Positions 29,533-39,169 of a stretch of DNA of 64,000 bases are shown in pieces. Source of the stretch: Agapetus fuscipes (Eukaryota; Arthropoda; Insecta; Trichoptera; Glossosomatidae). The position numbers and the translations under genes are program-made. The notes under the pieces were generated by a model. The model had not been told where the DNA came from, searched no databases, and saw only the letters and a program-made list of their open reading frames with translations. Every line of letters begins with the position of its first letter. The first letter of the stretch is position 1. The DNA lies in assembly GCA_951799405.1 (NCBI GenBank), contig OX637357.1:1505993-1569992 (forward strand), given 5' to 3'.

Positions 29533-29717
29533 ACAGTAAGAGCCCGTCCCCACTTGTCGGGTGTCGGATCCGTATATTCATCGGAGGTTCCAGTGGCAGA
29601 ACATTTCGGACAAAATCGGTTTCCGACAAGTGTGAATAGCTCCATACATAATGTTCTGCCACTGGAACCTCCGATTAATATACGGATCCGACACCCGACA
29701 AGTGGGAACGGGCTCTA
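29533..29717. mobile_element. MITE-3, palindromic, Harbinger-like, TAA target duplication
   Basis: Ends GAGCCCGTCCCCACTTGTCG and its complement ...ACGGGCTC, arms of about 75 bases, flanked by TAA on both sides. The empty site reads CAGTAACAG, the LINE-A2 tail repeat, so it inserted exactly into that tail. Confidence 0.8.
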
Positions 29718-29774
29718 ACAGCGTGCGTTAGCGCATTCCTAATTCTTAAAAGATTACTTTCTTAGCCCATCTCG

Positions 29775-29930
29775 TTCTTATGTATCGATGGAAATAAGTG
29801 CAGACACATGCTCAAACCCTCCTCGTACCCGTCCTGTATGTATGTGTCAGAAGGACCCACAGCACATGGACGCTCATGCAAAGCTATATATTTTCTCAAG
29901 TGGCGAAAGGCCTTCCCGTGAAGTGAAAGC
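29775..29930 (-). repeat. R5 dispersed repeat
   Basis: Reverse complement of 39850-39975; shares CTCAAACCCTCCTCGTACCC and ATGTGTCAGAAGGACCCACA. Copies close to the LINE-A2 tail in both places. Confidence 0.65.
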
Positions 29931-30227
29931 AACGGCACGACAAAACAAGAACCTCTAGGTCAGAGGCGTGCCCATGACTTTAAAAGTAAATGGTTCGATG
30001 TTACTGAAGCTAATAGCATACCTCGGGTGGCACTCCTTGTGGGATTGTTGCTAGATCACGAGTAGCGTGAATAATAATACACATAATACGAAATAATAAT
30101 TTAAATCTAAGGACAGGATTACTGTGAATCCGCTGCGGATGCAGCTTGGCAAAATGAAGCGCAAAATCGCTCAAAAGCGGAGAAGTTTGATTTTGTAGCA
30201 ACAAAGTCTGCAGTGTTTTTGTTTAGG

Positions 30228-30602
30228 TTTGTCAACGACAATACCATGTTGAAAGCACCGGTCCTCATCAGATCACCGAAGTTAAGCAACATTGGGCGCG
30301 GACGCTACTTGGATGGGTGACCGCTAGGTACACCGCGTGTTGTTGGCATTTCTTGGACCGGTCCGTGGTTCAGTGGCAACACTTCGGACTCGTAAATGGA
30401 AGGTTGTGAATTTGAATCACAACGGAGCAAAAAAAAACCAAAGAGAGGTCACTGAAAGGTCCATCCAACCTTACAACAACTGGGTATTGTTTGAGAATTG
30501 GCGCTTTCTACAGCGACGACCAAGCTCGCAGAGTGCTCTTGAGGTGTGATACACACAAAAACAGCGCTCACCAAAAATATCATCCAGATATTATTATTTT
30601 TA
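30228..30602 (+). mobile_element. SINE-1 copy with internal deletion
   Basis: 5S head (30233-30350, missing a few bases after GGTGACCGCT) and tRNA part (30355-30428) are present; about 60 bases after the tRNA part are missing; the tail is (ATT)n-like. Confidence 0.85.
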
Positions 30603-30868
30603 TTTGTTCAGTCTTCGTGCTTGGTGTGTTGGGCAACTAATGCCGCCATTACAGGAGATGCCGCCATAAACACGGAGCCGTGATGGACCGGCGAGTGTGG
30701 CGAGGACAACCCATGAAAATCCCCCAACGAATGATAGCGTGTTTATGTGACCACGTCCCACTGTATTGTGTGATGTTCCACAGACAAATCGGTCACACGA
30801 CAATACTTCGTCCACACAACTTTCCGGTCAACGATATTTCGGACTCAAACAGTTGTAAAATTGACTAA
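30603..30868. other. Unassigned spacer
   Basis: Mixed-composition DNA; short frames on both strands, no recognisable feature. Confidence 0.35.
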
Positions 30869-30871
30869 TAG

Positions 30872-30950
30872 TTGCAGGGCTTATGTTCTTTTAAAGTATT
30901 ATTTTGTGAGTACACATGAAGCATGTGCAAGCGCGAACATGCACTTAATA
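30872..30950 (+). repeat. T-unit middle fragment
   Basis: AGTTGCAGGGCTTATGTTC to GCATGTGCAAGCGCGAAC. Confidence 0.6.
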
Positions 30951-31009
30951 AGAGGTATCGTAAATGATAGAGATGGTTTGTAACTACAAAATATTTTGGA
31001 GAGCCAGTT

Positions 31010-31830
31010 TTTTAATGATGGTCTCTTTTGTTCCGACCAAGGAGACTTTGTTTGTTTTCTTTAAACCAAGATCCACTTTTGTTTTGTTCAGAATAGGGAC
31101 CGATTTGAGTGGTTTTTACCCACCAGTGACCATTTCGCTTGTATTCTGTCGATCAACGACTTATCGTTTTATTTTGATCACGGTTCATTTTGCTTTTTTA
31201 TGACCAGGGACCACTTTGATTGTTTCTTTCTGACCAGGGACCACTTTGATTGTTTCTTTCTGACCAGGGACCACTTTGATTATTGTTTCTGACCAGGGAC
31301 CATTTTGATTGTTTCTTTCTGACCAGGGACCACTTTGATTGTTTCTTTCTGACCAGGGAATACTTTGATTGTTTTTTTCTGACCTGGGACCACTTTGATT
31401 GTTTTTCATGACCAGAAGCGCATTCTGCTAAATTTTTTACGACCTAAGGCGACGAGCTGGCGATTCGTGTCCAAAAATAAGATGCACTGTGATTTTTTTT
31501 CTATGGAGCTCTTTCGCAACCGCTAGCGCTAGCGCTCTCGACTTGCTTTGGAGACGAATCGGCAGCTCGTCGCCTTAAGGTCGTAAGGAATCTAGCAGAA
31601 AAGTGCATCAGGGACACCTTTGATTGTTTTTTTTATGAGCAGGGACCACTTCGATTGTTTTTTCTAACCAGAGACCACTTTTATTGATTTTTACGACTAA
31701 AGACCACTTTGTTTGTATTTTTCCGACCAGGGACCACTTTGATTCGATTCTTCCAACAAACGACCATATTGTCATGGATTTTCTTCGACAGAGGACCAAC
31801 TGTTTTTACGACCAAGGACCACTTTGATGG
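31010..31830 (+). repeat. 30-bp minisatellite with homogeneous core and decayed flanks
   Basis: Unit TGACCAGGGACCACTTTGAT plus a T-rich ten-base remainder, about seven clean copies at 31201-31410. Degenerate units extend left to about 31020 and right to 31830. The minus frame over it encodes repeats of the KVVPGQKETI type because 30 is a multiple of three; this is not taken as a gene. A palindromic element interrupts it at 31411-31608. Confidence 0.8.
31411..31608. mobile_element. MITE-5, palindromic insertion inside the minisatellite
   Basis: Arms of about 50 bases, GCGACGAGCTGGCGATTCGT and complement ACGAATCGGCAGCTCGTCGC, around a centre with GCTAGCGCTAGCGC. CAG lies at both edges and the minisatellite unit resumes correctly, so the target was TGACCAG/GGACC. 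Confidence 0.7.
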
Positions 31831-31933
31831 TGTATTCATGCAGTTCTGACGTCTTATTTGAAGTTGTCCACTAAGTATAAAAAGTAAATATAAAAACAAA
31901 TACTTTTATTTAATATTTGTAGCATGCCCACCT

Positions 31934-32175
31934 GTACCCTTAGTACGAGTTGCAAAACTTGAGTAATGTAAAGTTTACGGCAATTATTAAAGAGTGATTT
32001 CACCCAAAATCTGCCGTTTTTGTTTGTTTGAACTTGATTTTCTTCATCACTGTAACTCTTTTGCTAAGACCATCAATTGTAAGAAACAAAAACGGCAGAT
32101 TTTGGGAGAAATCACTCTTTCATATTTTCCGTAAACTTTACTTTTCTCAAGTTTTGCAACTCGTTCTAAGGGTAC
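31934..32175. mobile_element. MITE-1, full copy
   Basis: Same ends and arms as 22802-23044, flanked by TA. Confidence 0.8.
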
Positions 32176-32324
32176 TGAGCTAAAAGAGGCAACAGCTTTT
32201 CAAAAAACTAAAAGTAATTGCTTTCCGATAAAAGCAATGGACGAATTTTCTCATAATGTTTATAATCAATATTAACTGTTATATAAAGCATAACAAATCG
32301 CTGTTCATATTAGTATTCTACTTC

Positions 32325-32553
32325 TATGGAGTTGACCACCCATCCTGTAAAAAATATTTCATTTTGCAAATATATCCACTTTTTCAGGGGTGGCGGCAAG
32401 ATTCGCAAAGTGTATGTTCATTTGAGATTTGAGTTTTTACATTGTTTATACGCAGGCAGCATTGCAAAACTAAACATACCTGCTTGTGGGTATGCATTGA
32501 TTATAAATCTTAATATTAATATACTCTTGCAACTTTGATTACAGATTATATTG
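32325..32553 (+). repeat. T-unit copy, 5' truncated
   Basis: Starts at TGGAGTTGACCACCCATCC and ends with ATTACAGATTATA. Confidence 0.7.
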
Positions 32554-32555
32554 CG

Positions 32556-32640
32556 TCCCTTCTATCGAAGAACGGCAATCATCATGGCTATTTTTTTCTA
32601 TAGATGCTCGACTCGAAAGAGGGATTAGGTACTTTTGTTG
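32556..32640 (-). repeat. LINE-B fragment
   Basis: TATCGAAGAACGGCAATCAT and a GCTCGACTCGAAAGAGGG-like block, as in 18597-18665. Confidence 0.5.
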
Positions 32641-32664
32641 ATATGGGTGAAAATCCAACCTTTG

Positions 32665-32885
32665 GCTAATCTAAGTTGCAAAGATTAATAAACATTTTAA
32701 ATTCATATGAAATGCATGCCTACAAACAGACACGTGTCAGTTCGAGCTTATAAATGCTGCATTTGCACTTACAAAACAAACATACACCCTGCAATTTTTG
32801 ACGACTTTCCTTGCAACAGGAGTGACATTTTCAAAGGGTTTTTTTTTAATAGTACGGGTATCACCAACCTATCAGTCAAAGAGTT
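32665..32885 (-). repeat. T-unit copy
   Basis: From CTAATCTAAGTTGCAAAGAT to CCAACCTATCAGTCAAAG; diverged. Confidence 0.7.
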
Positions 32886-33300
32886 ATTTTTTATAATTCT
32901 GGTTTTTTAAAGAAAAACTTTTTTGCAATTCAATTTTTATTAATTTGAAATTAAGCCGCGTGTTGAAATAAAAAATTGATATCAACAAGTTTTTCGAGTG
33001 AAAAACATATGATTTTCATTTTATTGCAACAACTCTGTGGAATTTGATTATTGAATACAAAATGTATTGACTCCAAATATAATTGATATTAAATTGATGA
33101 CACGGGCACTTCTCGCATCACATTCATCAATTAATTGATTTATTCAATAATTGATTTGATACAATTGTATCAAACGCGAAAATGAACGGTGTAAAATCAA
33201 TTTAATATTTTTGTTTTCATGCCACTTTTATCGCAAAACGACGATTTATACCTATTTTTATGTAAATAGTACCTACTTATGCAAATTTTTGTTTTTGTGT
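32886..33300. other. Unassigned AT-rich spacer with ATCAATTAATTGAT palindromes
   Basis: Several short palindromes of the ATTGAT/ATCAAT type cluster at 33040-33205; no further feature. Confidence 0.4.
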
Positions 33301-33303
33301 ATG

Positions 33304-33560
33304 TTCCTTGACTTATAAGTTGGTATGAGGCTGACTACCCATACTGTAGAAAATGGTTCATTTTGCCAATATCAGCCCTGTTTCAGGGAAGGTCGGCAAG
33401 AGTTTCAGGGTGTACCTATGTTACTGTGGGATTTGAGTTTTTATGTTGCAGGTTCACATGCGGCATGTACAAGCGCGAACTTATACGTGTCTGCTTGTGA
33501 AAATGCATATAATGTGAATCTCTAATTTTACATATATTTGCCACTTAGATTAGATCAGAT
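33304..33560 (+). repeat. T-unit copy
   Basis: TTCCTTGACTTATAAGTTGG start; tail ACTTAGATTAGATCAGAT. Confidence 0.8.
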
Positions 33561-33982
33561 AAGTATCTCGGGGTATGGCAAGTGCGTACCCACACCCATC
33601 TCAATTAGGGCACAATATTGTAAACTAGTTAGGAACAATAGCAGCTGAATGTCAGAGCCTAAACAGAGATGGTTCTTGTTTGTACAATTATACGCAGACA
33701 TGCTGGTTAATTAATGAAGTTGAATAACAAAGCGGATGCGTTACAAACAAGTTTGTTTGGTAGATTCATTGTAAGATGTAACAATCCTATTGCGAAAGAT
33801 ATTAGTAACAAAACGAGAATCAAATTATTTTGTTGGCATGCGTATACAGTTTGTAGAAAACAAAAGCAATGGAGAGACACAATATATCGACTTTGTGGGT
33901 TGAAAAATGCGTATGGTTTATGTATTTATAAAAGTGTATTTTCGCTTGTTTACAAACCGCCGCCAGAGGAGCTATCAAAATA
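33561..33982 (+). other. Unassigned region with a short open frame
   Basis: A plus frame (33714-34091, 125 codons) has no domain I recognise; its last third lies in SINE-3 debris (AGATTTGTGAAGAGGAATGC), which argues against a gene. Confidence 0.3.
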
Positions 33983-34205
33983 TCAAACATATAGATTTGT
34001 GAAGAGGAATGCAATTCACCCACCTATTTTGCCTGGAAAGTTGGCTTCATACGAAAGCATAAGCATGTGTGTATGCTATGGCATCTGTTGAATTAGGGTC
34101 GATGTTTGGGTCAAATCAGCCAGACGTGATTCGAACCAATGTTATTCTGTTCCAAATACGCTAGTCTAGAACAGCGACTTGACTCCCTCGACCATAGCAC
34201 CGACT
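33983..34205 (-). mobile_element. SINE-3, shortened copy
   Basis: Right part is the tRNA-like head (GTGATTCGAACCAA as complement of the B box); left part is the 3' end AGATTTGTGAAGAGGAATGC shared with 35546 and 48226. Confidence 0.55.
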
Positions 34206-34239
34206 AATTAATTATTTTTATTAAGCCTTGCATGATACT

Positions 34240-34790
34240 ATTACAATACTTTATTAAGTGAACCTAATTTTAAGTGTAAACCACACCTCAATAGCTCCTT
34301 TCAAGCTTGGCCGTCGCTGTAAAAAGCGCCTATTTTACCAGATGGAAAAGACCCAGTTCTTTTAGGCTGGATGGACCTTTGATGATCGGTCTTTGGGACA
34401 GTTATATAATTTTTGAAATCCAGCGAAGTATATTCTGTTCCTTGACTTATAGGTTGGTATGCGGCTGACCACCCATGCTGTAAAAAATGGTTCACTTTGC
34501 CAATGTCAGGGAAGGACGGCAAGAGTTGCAGGGTGGATGTCCATTTGAGATCTAGTTATTATGTTGTAGATTCACACGCGGCATGTGCAAGCGCGAACTT
34601 GTACGTTTCTGCTTGTGAAAATGAATGTAATGTGAATCTCCAATGTAACATATCTTTGCAACTTAGATTAGATTAGAAGAGCATCTTTGAAAATATAAAT
34701 GATGTGTTTTTGTGCTCCGCTTGGATGCGAACCCACGACCTTCCATTTACGAGTCCGAAGCGTAACCACTAGACTACGGACCAGTCTTTG
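34240..34790 (-). mobile_element. SINE-1 copy split by a T-unit
   Basis: Left part 34240-34437 (tail to CCAGCGAAG), right part from about 34676 (AGAGCATCTTTGAAAATATA to GACTACGGACCAGTC). The T-unit sits between, with GAAG at both edges. Confidence 0.8.
34438..34675 (+). repeat. T-unit inserted in SINE-1
   Basis: TTCCTTGACTTATAGGTTGG start and TTAGATTAGATTAG tail; postdates the SINE-1 copy. Confidence 0.85.
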
Positions 34791-34799
34791 AAAATTGTC

Positions 34800-35150
34800 A
34801 CAAAACAGAAAGAGAAAAAACCAAGACCTTGAAAATGAAAGAAAAACATTAATAAACCTTGGTTTGTATAAAATAAACCCTTGAATTATTTAATTTTTAC
34901 CGATTCTTTTGAAAAATATTATCTTTCATAAAAATAAATCACAGAAAAACAAGTGATTTTTGCGGAGAATAAGGGTGCGGTATTGAATTAAGTTTTCCTA
35001 TGGTTGTCATGGCAACGGCAGGGGTGACGAGACCTCTCAAATGTGATTACTACGAGTGAGAAAACGCTGTCTAGATATTATTATATCGCATACAAATCTG
35101 CATTTGTATTTCCTTTCAATTTCACAGATTAAAATTTACTTTTTGTCCCT
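34800..35150. other. Unassigned AT-rich spacer
   Basis: No recognisable feature. Confidence 0.4.
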
Positions 35151-35154
35151 TTTT

Positions 35155-35385
35155 TTCCTCGACTTATAGGTTGGTGTGAGGATGACCACTCATACTGTAA
35201 AACATGGCTCATTTTGCCAATGTCACCTCCGTCTCAAGGAGTTTCGGTAAGAGAGCAGCAGGGCTTTTGTTTGGATTTAATTTGTAAGTACACATTCAGT
35301 ATTTGTAAGCGCAAACTACACGTGTCTGTTTGTGGGCATGCATTTAATATGATTCTGAAATATATTTTCTGAAAATGAGCTCTGA
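35155..35385 (+). repeat. T-unit copy
   Basis: TTCCTCGACTTATAGGTTGG to the TTTAATATGATTCTGAAATA region; the tail is lost. Confidence 0.75.
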
Positions 35386-35699
35386 ATAATTTTTTATTTA
35401 TTATTATTTCTAAGCGGGCAAACGTCCCACGTGTCTATATGTGAAGAGGGTTCTTGGCAACCAATAACGAAATATTTTAGCAATTGAAAAATCATAAGAA
35501 GACGAACAAGGGGTCTCTTAAGAACTTTTTTATTTTTCTTTAAATAGATTTGTGAAGAGGAATGCAAGTCACCAACCTATTCTGCCTGGCCAGAAACAGG
35601 TATTAATATCATCATTCTTTTTTTAATCCTGTGCGGGAGACTCCCTAGATTCTAGAGACTATAGAGGTCTATGACACTTGTTTTAGTGTCGCAGAGGTA

Positions 35700-35888
35700 T
35701 ACGAGCTTGGTCGTCGCTACAAAACGCCAATACTCAAGCAAGACCCAGTTGCTGTAAGGCTGGATGGACCTTTGGTGACCGGTCATTGGTAAAGGTTTAT
35801 GAATTTTTCAACCCAGCGATGAGCAAATTTGAAAATATAAATGGTTTATTTTTTGTGCTCCGCCGGGATTCGAACCCACAACCTTAAA
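35700..35888 (-). mobile_element. SINE-1 copy, partial
   Basis: ACGAGCTTGGTCGTCGCTAC to TTGTGCTCCGCCGGGATTCG; neither the tail nor the 5S head is present. Confidence 0.7.
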
Positions 35889-36013
35889 TGAATAATTCAT
35901 TATTGTTTATTTTAATGAATTATTAATTAATAATTTCCCAATAACATCTGTACAACCAGAGTCAAAGCTATGGCCAGAATCATCGAACCAACGCCATCAT
36001 TGATTCATAGCCG

Positions 36014-36303
36014 AGGGGCTGTCCATATATTACGTCATTCGTATTTAGGGAGGGGGAGTCTGGTCTGCGGATGATGGCAAATGATGTACGAGTACCAAAA
36101 GCGACGTCGTTCTTGTAAATACCAATTTCTACAAAATATACAAAATATTATGTATGTAATATAACATTATGAATTATTAAGCTCATCCATTATTACAGCA
36201 AGAGGGGGAAGGGGGGTCATTAGATAATGACTATAGGATGATTGTAAGGGGGGGGGGGTCGAAAATCGGCCAAAATCGATGACGTAATATATGAACGGCC
36301 CCC
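36014..36303. mobile_element. MITE-4 (~290 bp, short inverted ends)
   Basis: Ends GGGCTGTCCATATATTACGT and the complement of CGTAATATATGAACGGCCC; CCGAG is on both sides. Interior G-rich runs at 36201-36263. Confidence 0.65.
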
Positions 36304-36629
36304 GAGATCATTGACATTGCCGAGATCATCCCACTCGGCAAATCACGCCATCGAACCAACGTTACTCTATTCCAAGCACGCTAGAAAGATCAGCCCACTC
36401 GGCCCCCTCAGCCATAACACCACTTCATACTTTCAGGATTTTAATCGGCTCATTGATGTTTCCTCCAATTCGCAGCTCAAGAGGATGGCAACCAACAGAC
36501 TCAGACGGCTGGCACAACAAGGCATAGCCTTTGGAAGATGATGCTGATGAGTGATTGTGGATTTTGTCAATTATAGTTACTATACAATTGGGTAATTGAA
36601 CTTTTCGGATATTTGACGAACCGTTCTGA

Positions 36630-36851
36630 CCACCCATACTGTAAAAAATGGTTCACTTTGCCAATGTCACCCCTGTTTCAGGGAAGGTCGGCAAAAGTTG
36701 TGGGGCTTATGTTCATTTGAGGCTTGGATTTTATTTGTAAGTACACAATCAGCATTTGTAAGCGCGAACTACACTTGTTGGTTTGTGGGCATACATCTGA
36801 GAGCTTTAAATGAATATATCCTTGCAACTTAGATTATAGATTATAATTATA
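36630..36851 (+). repeat. T-unit, 5' truncated, with 7-base target duplication
   Basis: GTTCTGA lies at 36623-36629 and 36852-36858. The copy starts inside the unit at CCACCCATACTG and keeps its 3' tail (ATTATAGATTATAATTATA), as expected for target-primed LINE insertion. Confidence 0.85.
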
Positions 36852-36877
36852 GTTCTGAGAGAACTCACATCATTCTC

Positions 36878-36911
36878 GACGTTTCGTTGGTGACGTTGCC
36901 AACGTCTTCAG
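36878..36911 (-). ncRNA. Hammerhead-like core, best stem II
   Basis: On the minus strand CTGAAGA, then a perfect GTTGG/CCAAC stem with an 8-9 base loop, then GAAACGTC. This matches the CUGANGA-stem-GAAA order of hammerhead ribozymes. Stems I and III could not be shown. Confidence 0.45.
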
Positions 36912-36961
36912 GAGACATCCTCTCTGCACGACGACCTAGGATGAACTCTAATTACCTAACT

Positions 36962-37200
36962 GTGTAGGTGGTAATTATATTTGTAAATAGGTCAAACAAG
37001 GAAACAAACAACTCCCTATTATTTGCCTGACGGTGCCTTTGTCAGCATAAGGAGCACTTCTCAGACTTTCTCAGAAGGTTTTCACGAAAATCAATTACGG
37101 ACGTGATGTACAACAACCCACGGATACATTGGAAGAAGCCTATACGCCCACAAGTGTAGAGGAAAACAACAAGCTCCTACTTTTGTTTCTAGCAAAAATC
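36962..37200. other. Unassigned spacer
   Basis: No recognisable feature. Confidence 0.35.
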
Positions 37201-37202
37201 AA

Positions 37203-37560
37203 CTTGATGAATGTTATAATAATCTATAATCTAAGTAACAAATATATATTAACATTAAAAGCTCATAAGAAAAATATCATCAAACATCGTACAGGGAAAA
37301 AAGCCCAAGTGCATCTGTAATCTGTTAATATAGCTCTGGAACTTAGATTATAATCTAAGTTGCAGAGCTATATTAACATTTAAGGCTTTCAAATGCATGC
37401 CCAAAAAGAAACACGTGTAGTTCGCGCTTACGAATGCAGAATGTGTACTTACAAATTAAAACCAAACCTCAAATGGACACACACCCTGCAACTCTTTCTG
37501 TCAGGGGTGACATTGGTAAAGGGAACCAATTTTTACTGTAGTTGTGGTCATAATATTTTT
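37203..37560 (-). repeat. T-unit debris and one 5'-truncated T-unit (37345-37560)
   Basis: 37203-37280 is a degenerate tail piece; 37320-37345 is a plus-oriented tail that meets the minus copy tail to tail (ACTTAGATTATAATCTAAGT). Confidence 0.65.
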
Positions 37561-37624
37561 ACTATCAACAAATAATGAATACAAACACCAATACAAATAA
37601 TGAAATACAAAATTCTAATTGAAA

Positions 37625-37782
37625 GAGTTGCAGGGTGTATGTTAATTGAGATTGGGTTTTTATGTTGCATGTTCACATGCAGCATGTGCAAATGCGAACT
37701 TATTCGTATCTACTTGTGAGAGCATATATGTAATGTGAATTCCAAATGTTATATATTTTTGCAACTTAGATTAGATCAGATT
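37625..37782 (+). repeat. T-unit 3' half
   Basis: AGAGTTGCAGGGTGTATGTT to ACTTAGATTAGATCAGATT; FB2 inserted in its tail. Confidence 0.7.
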
Positions 37783-38026
37783 TTGTAGGGTTTGTGTATT
37801 CACACAGTGAAAATTCATTTTTTTTTTAAATAAAGCTATTTTTTGTTTAACGTAGTTTATTTTCACAATAATATTTAATATCTCGAGTACTTTCGACCTT
37901 CAATATTCAGGCCATTATCAAGACTCTTGATAATGGCCTGAATATTGAAGGTCGAAAGTACTCGAGATATTAAATATTATTGTGAAAATAAACTACGTTA
38001 AACAAAAAATAGCTTTATTTTAGATA
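37783..38026. mobile_element. FB2 foldback element, copy 2 (244 bp)
   Basis: AGATCAGATT lies directly on both sides (37773-37782 and 38027-38036). A one-sided arm begins TTGTAGGGTTTGTGTATTCA; the hairpin core has TAATATCTCGAGTACTTTCG and its complement. Opposite orientation to copy 1. Confidence 0.8.
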
Positions 38027-38099
38027 AGATCAGATTAGAAATCGTCAAAATAAGCAAACGCAATTGTTTTGACAACAAACGTGAATGTTTTTGTTGAAA

Positions 38100-38180
38100 T
38101 TTCTCTCAGAAGCGAACCCGTCACCTTTAGATTTCGAGTCCTTATAGTTAACCATTCCACTACGCCGTTTAATGTAGAGA
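38100..38180 (-). repeat. tRNA-like SINE head (unassigned family)
   Basis: The minus strand reads GGCGTAGTGGAATGGTTAAC (A-box-like) then GACGGGTTCGCTTCTG (B-box-like). No body of SINE-1, -2 or -3 follows. Confidence 0.45.
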
Positions 38181-38393
38181 GAGATGTGTGTGTGTTTGAA
38201 AAAACGGATAAATTTGTGAAGGGTTTAGCGTAATCGTTATTTATTTGCGAAGTAAACGCAGATTGCCGCCATTCCATCGGCTCAATAAAAAACAATGATG
38301 TGTTTTTTACGTCCAATAGTGAACACGTCTGAGTTCCAGTACCCTTAGTCTTCTTCTTCTTCTTGTGCCACTTCAAATGAAGATCGGCGATCT

Positions 38394-38655
38394 ATAATCT
38401 ATAATCTAAGTTGCAAGGATATATTCATTCAAAGCTCTCAGATGTATGCCCACAAACAAACACGTGTAGTTCGCGCTTACAAATGCTGATTGTGTACTTT
38501 CAAATAAAATCCAAACCTCAAATGAACATACAAAACATCAAATGAACCTGCAACTCTTGCCGACATTCCCTGAAACAGGGGTGACATTGGCAAAGTGAAC
38601 CATTTTTTACAGTATGGGTGGTCAGCCTCATACCAACCTATAAGTCAAGGAATAT
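38394..38655 (-). repeat. T-unit copy
   Basis: Full-length, GAGAGCTTT subfamily, with an ATCTATAATCTATAATCTAA tail. Confidence 0.8.
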
Positions 38656-38897
38656 GGGCGATGAGTTATTTTGATTTTTGATGCTGCGGCTCGAAACAGG
38701 GACTTGGTGCTTCTGCCGAACCACTGTCGCAGGTTCTTCAGCCACGATGTCCTTCGGCGTCCCTGAGATCTTCTCCCCTCAACCTTACCCTGAATGATAA
38801 GATGAAGGAGACGGTACTTCTCTTTTTTCATAATGTGACCGAAGTACATTAGCTTTCTTTGCTTAATGGTAGGCAGGAGCTCCTTTGTAGTGCGCAT
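38656..38897 (-). pseudogene. LINE-B C-terminal fragment, open
   Basis: The minus frame reads RTTKELLPTIKQRKLMYFGH, IMKKEKYRLLHLIIQGKVEG, then RRRTSWLKNLRQWFG and SLFRAAASK, i.e. the helical C-terminal tail that follows the RT domain in many jockey/RTE-like LINEs. It is open for the whole segment but lacks the RT and endonuclease, and its apparent stop lies in the adjacent T-unit. Confidence 0.7.
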
Positions 38898-38911
38898 TCG
38901 TTGAAGGACTT

Positions 38912-39135
38912 CTTAGTACCCTTTGTACGAGTTGCAAAACTTGAGAAAAGTAAAGTTTACGGAAAAATTAAAGAGTGATTTCTCCCAAAATCTGCCGTTT
39001 TTCTTTCTTACACTTTATGGTCTTAGCAAAAGAGTTACAGTGATGAAGAAAATCAAGTTCAAACAAAAAAACGGCAGATTTTGGGGGAAATCACTCTTTA
39101 ATACTTGCCGTAAACTTTACATTTCTCTACAAAAC
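38912..39135. mobile_element. MITE-1, decayed copy
   Basis: Left end TACCCTTTGTACGAGTTGCA; the right arm stops at TAAACTTTACATTTCTC without the terminal CTAAGGGTA. Confidence 0.7.
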
Positions 39136-39169
39136 ATTGCGTAGATTCCCCACCAGCGCTTAAATGGAA

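Larger units (their letters stand above)
35546..36425 (-). mobile_element. SINE-3 copy carrying a SINE-1 and a MITE-4 insertion
   Basis: SINE-3 3' end at 35546-35605, middle at 35890-36010, head at 36304-36425 (CATCGAACCAACGTTACTCT; CCACTCGGCCCCCTCAGCC). The gaps are a SINE-1 piece (35700-35888) and MITE-4 (36014-36303). Confidence 0.6.
36430..36960 (-). mobile_element. H-family element split by a T-unit
   Basis: The minus strand matches 39571-39665: hammerhead-like core at 36878-36911, then AACGGTTCGTCAAATATCCG at 36604-36624. The T-unit 36630-36851 interrupts it with a perfect 7-base duplication. The left part 36430-36600 is present only here. Confidence 0.6.

Noticed and set aside
31185..31409. 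Repetitive minus frame of the VVPGQKETIK type
   Set aside because: Encoded by the 30-bp minisatellite; no gene context.
33714..34091. 125-codon plus-strand frame as a possible gene
   Set aside because: Its 3' third is SINE-3 sequence found also at 35546 and 48226; the rest has no recognisable domain.
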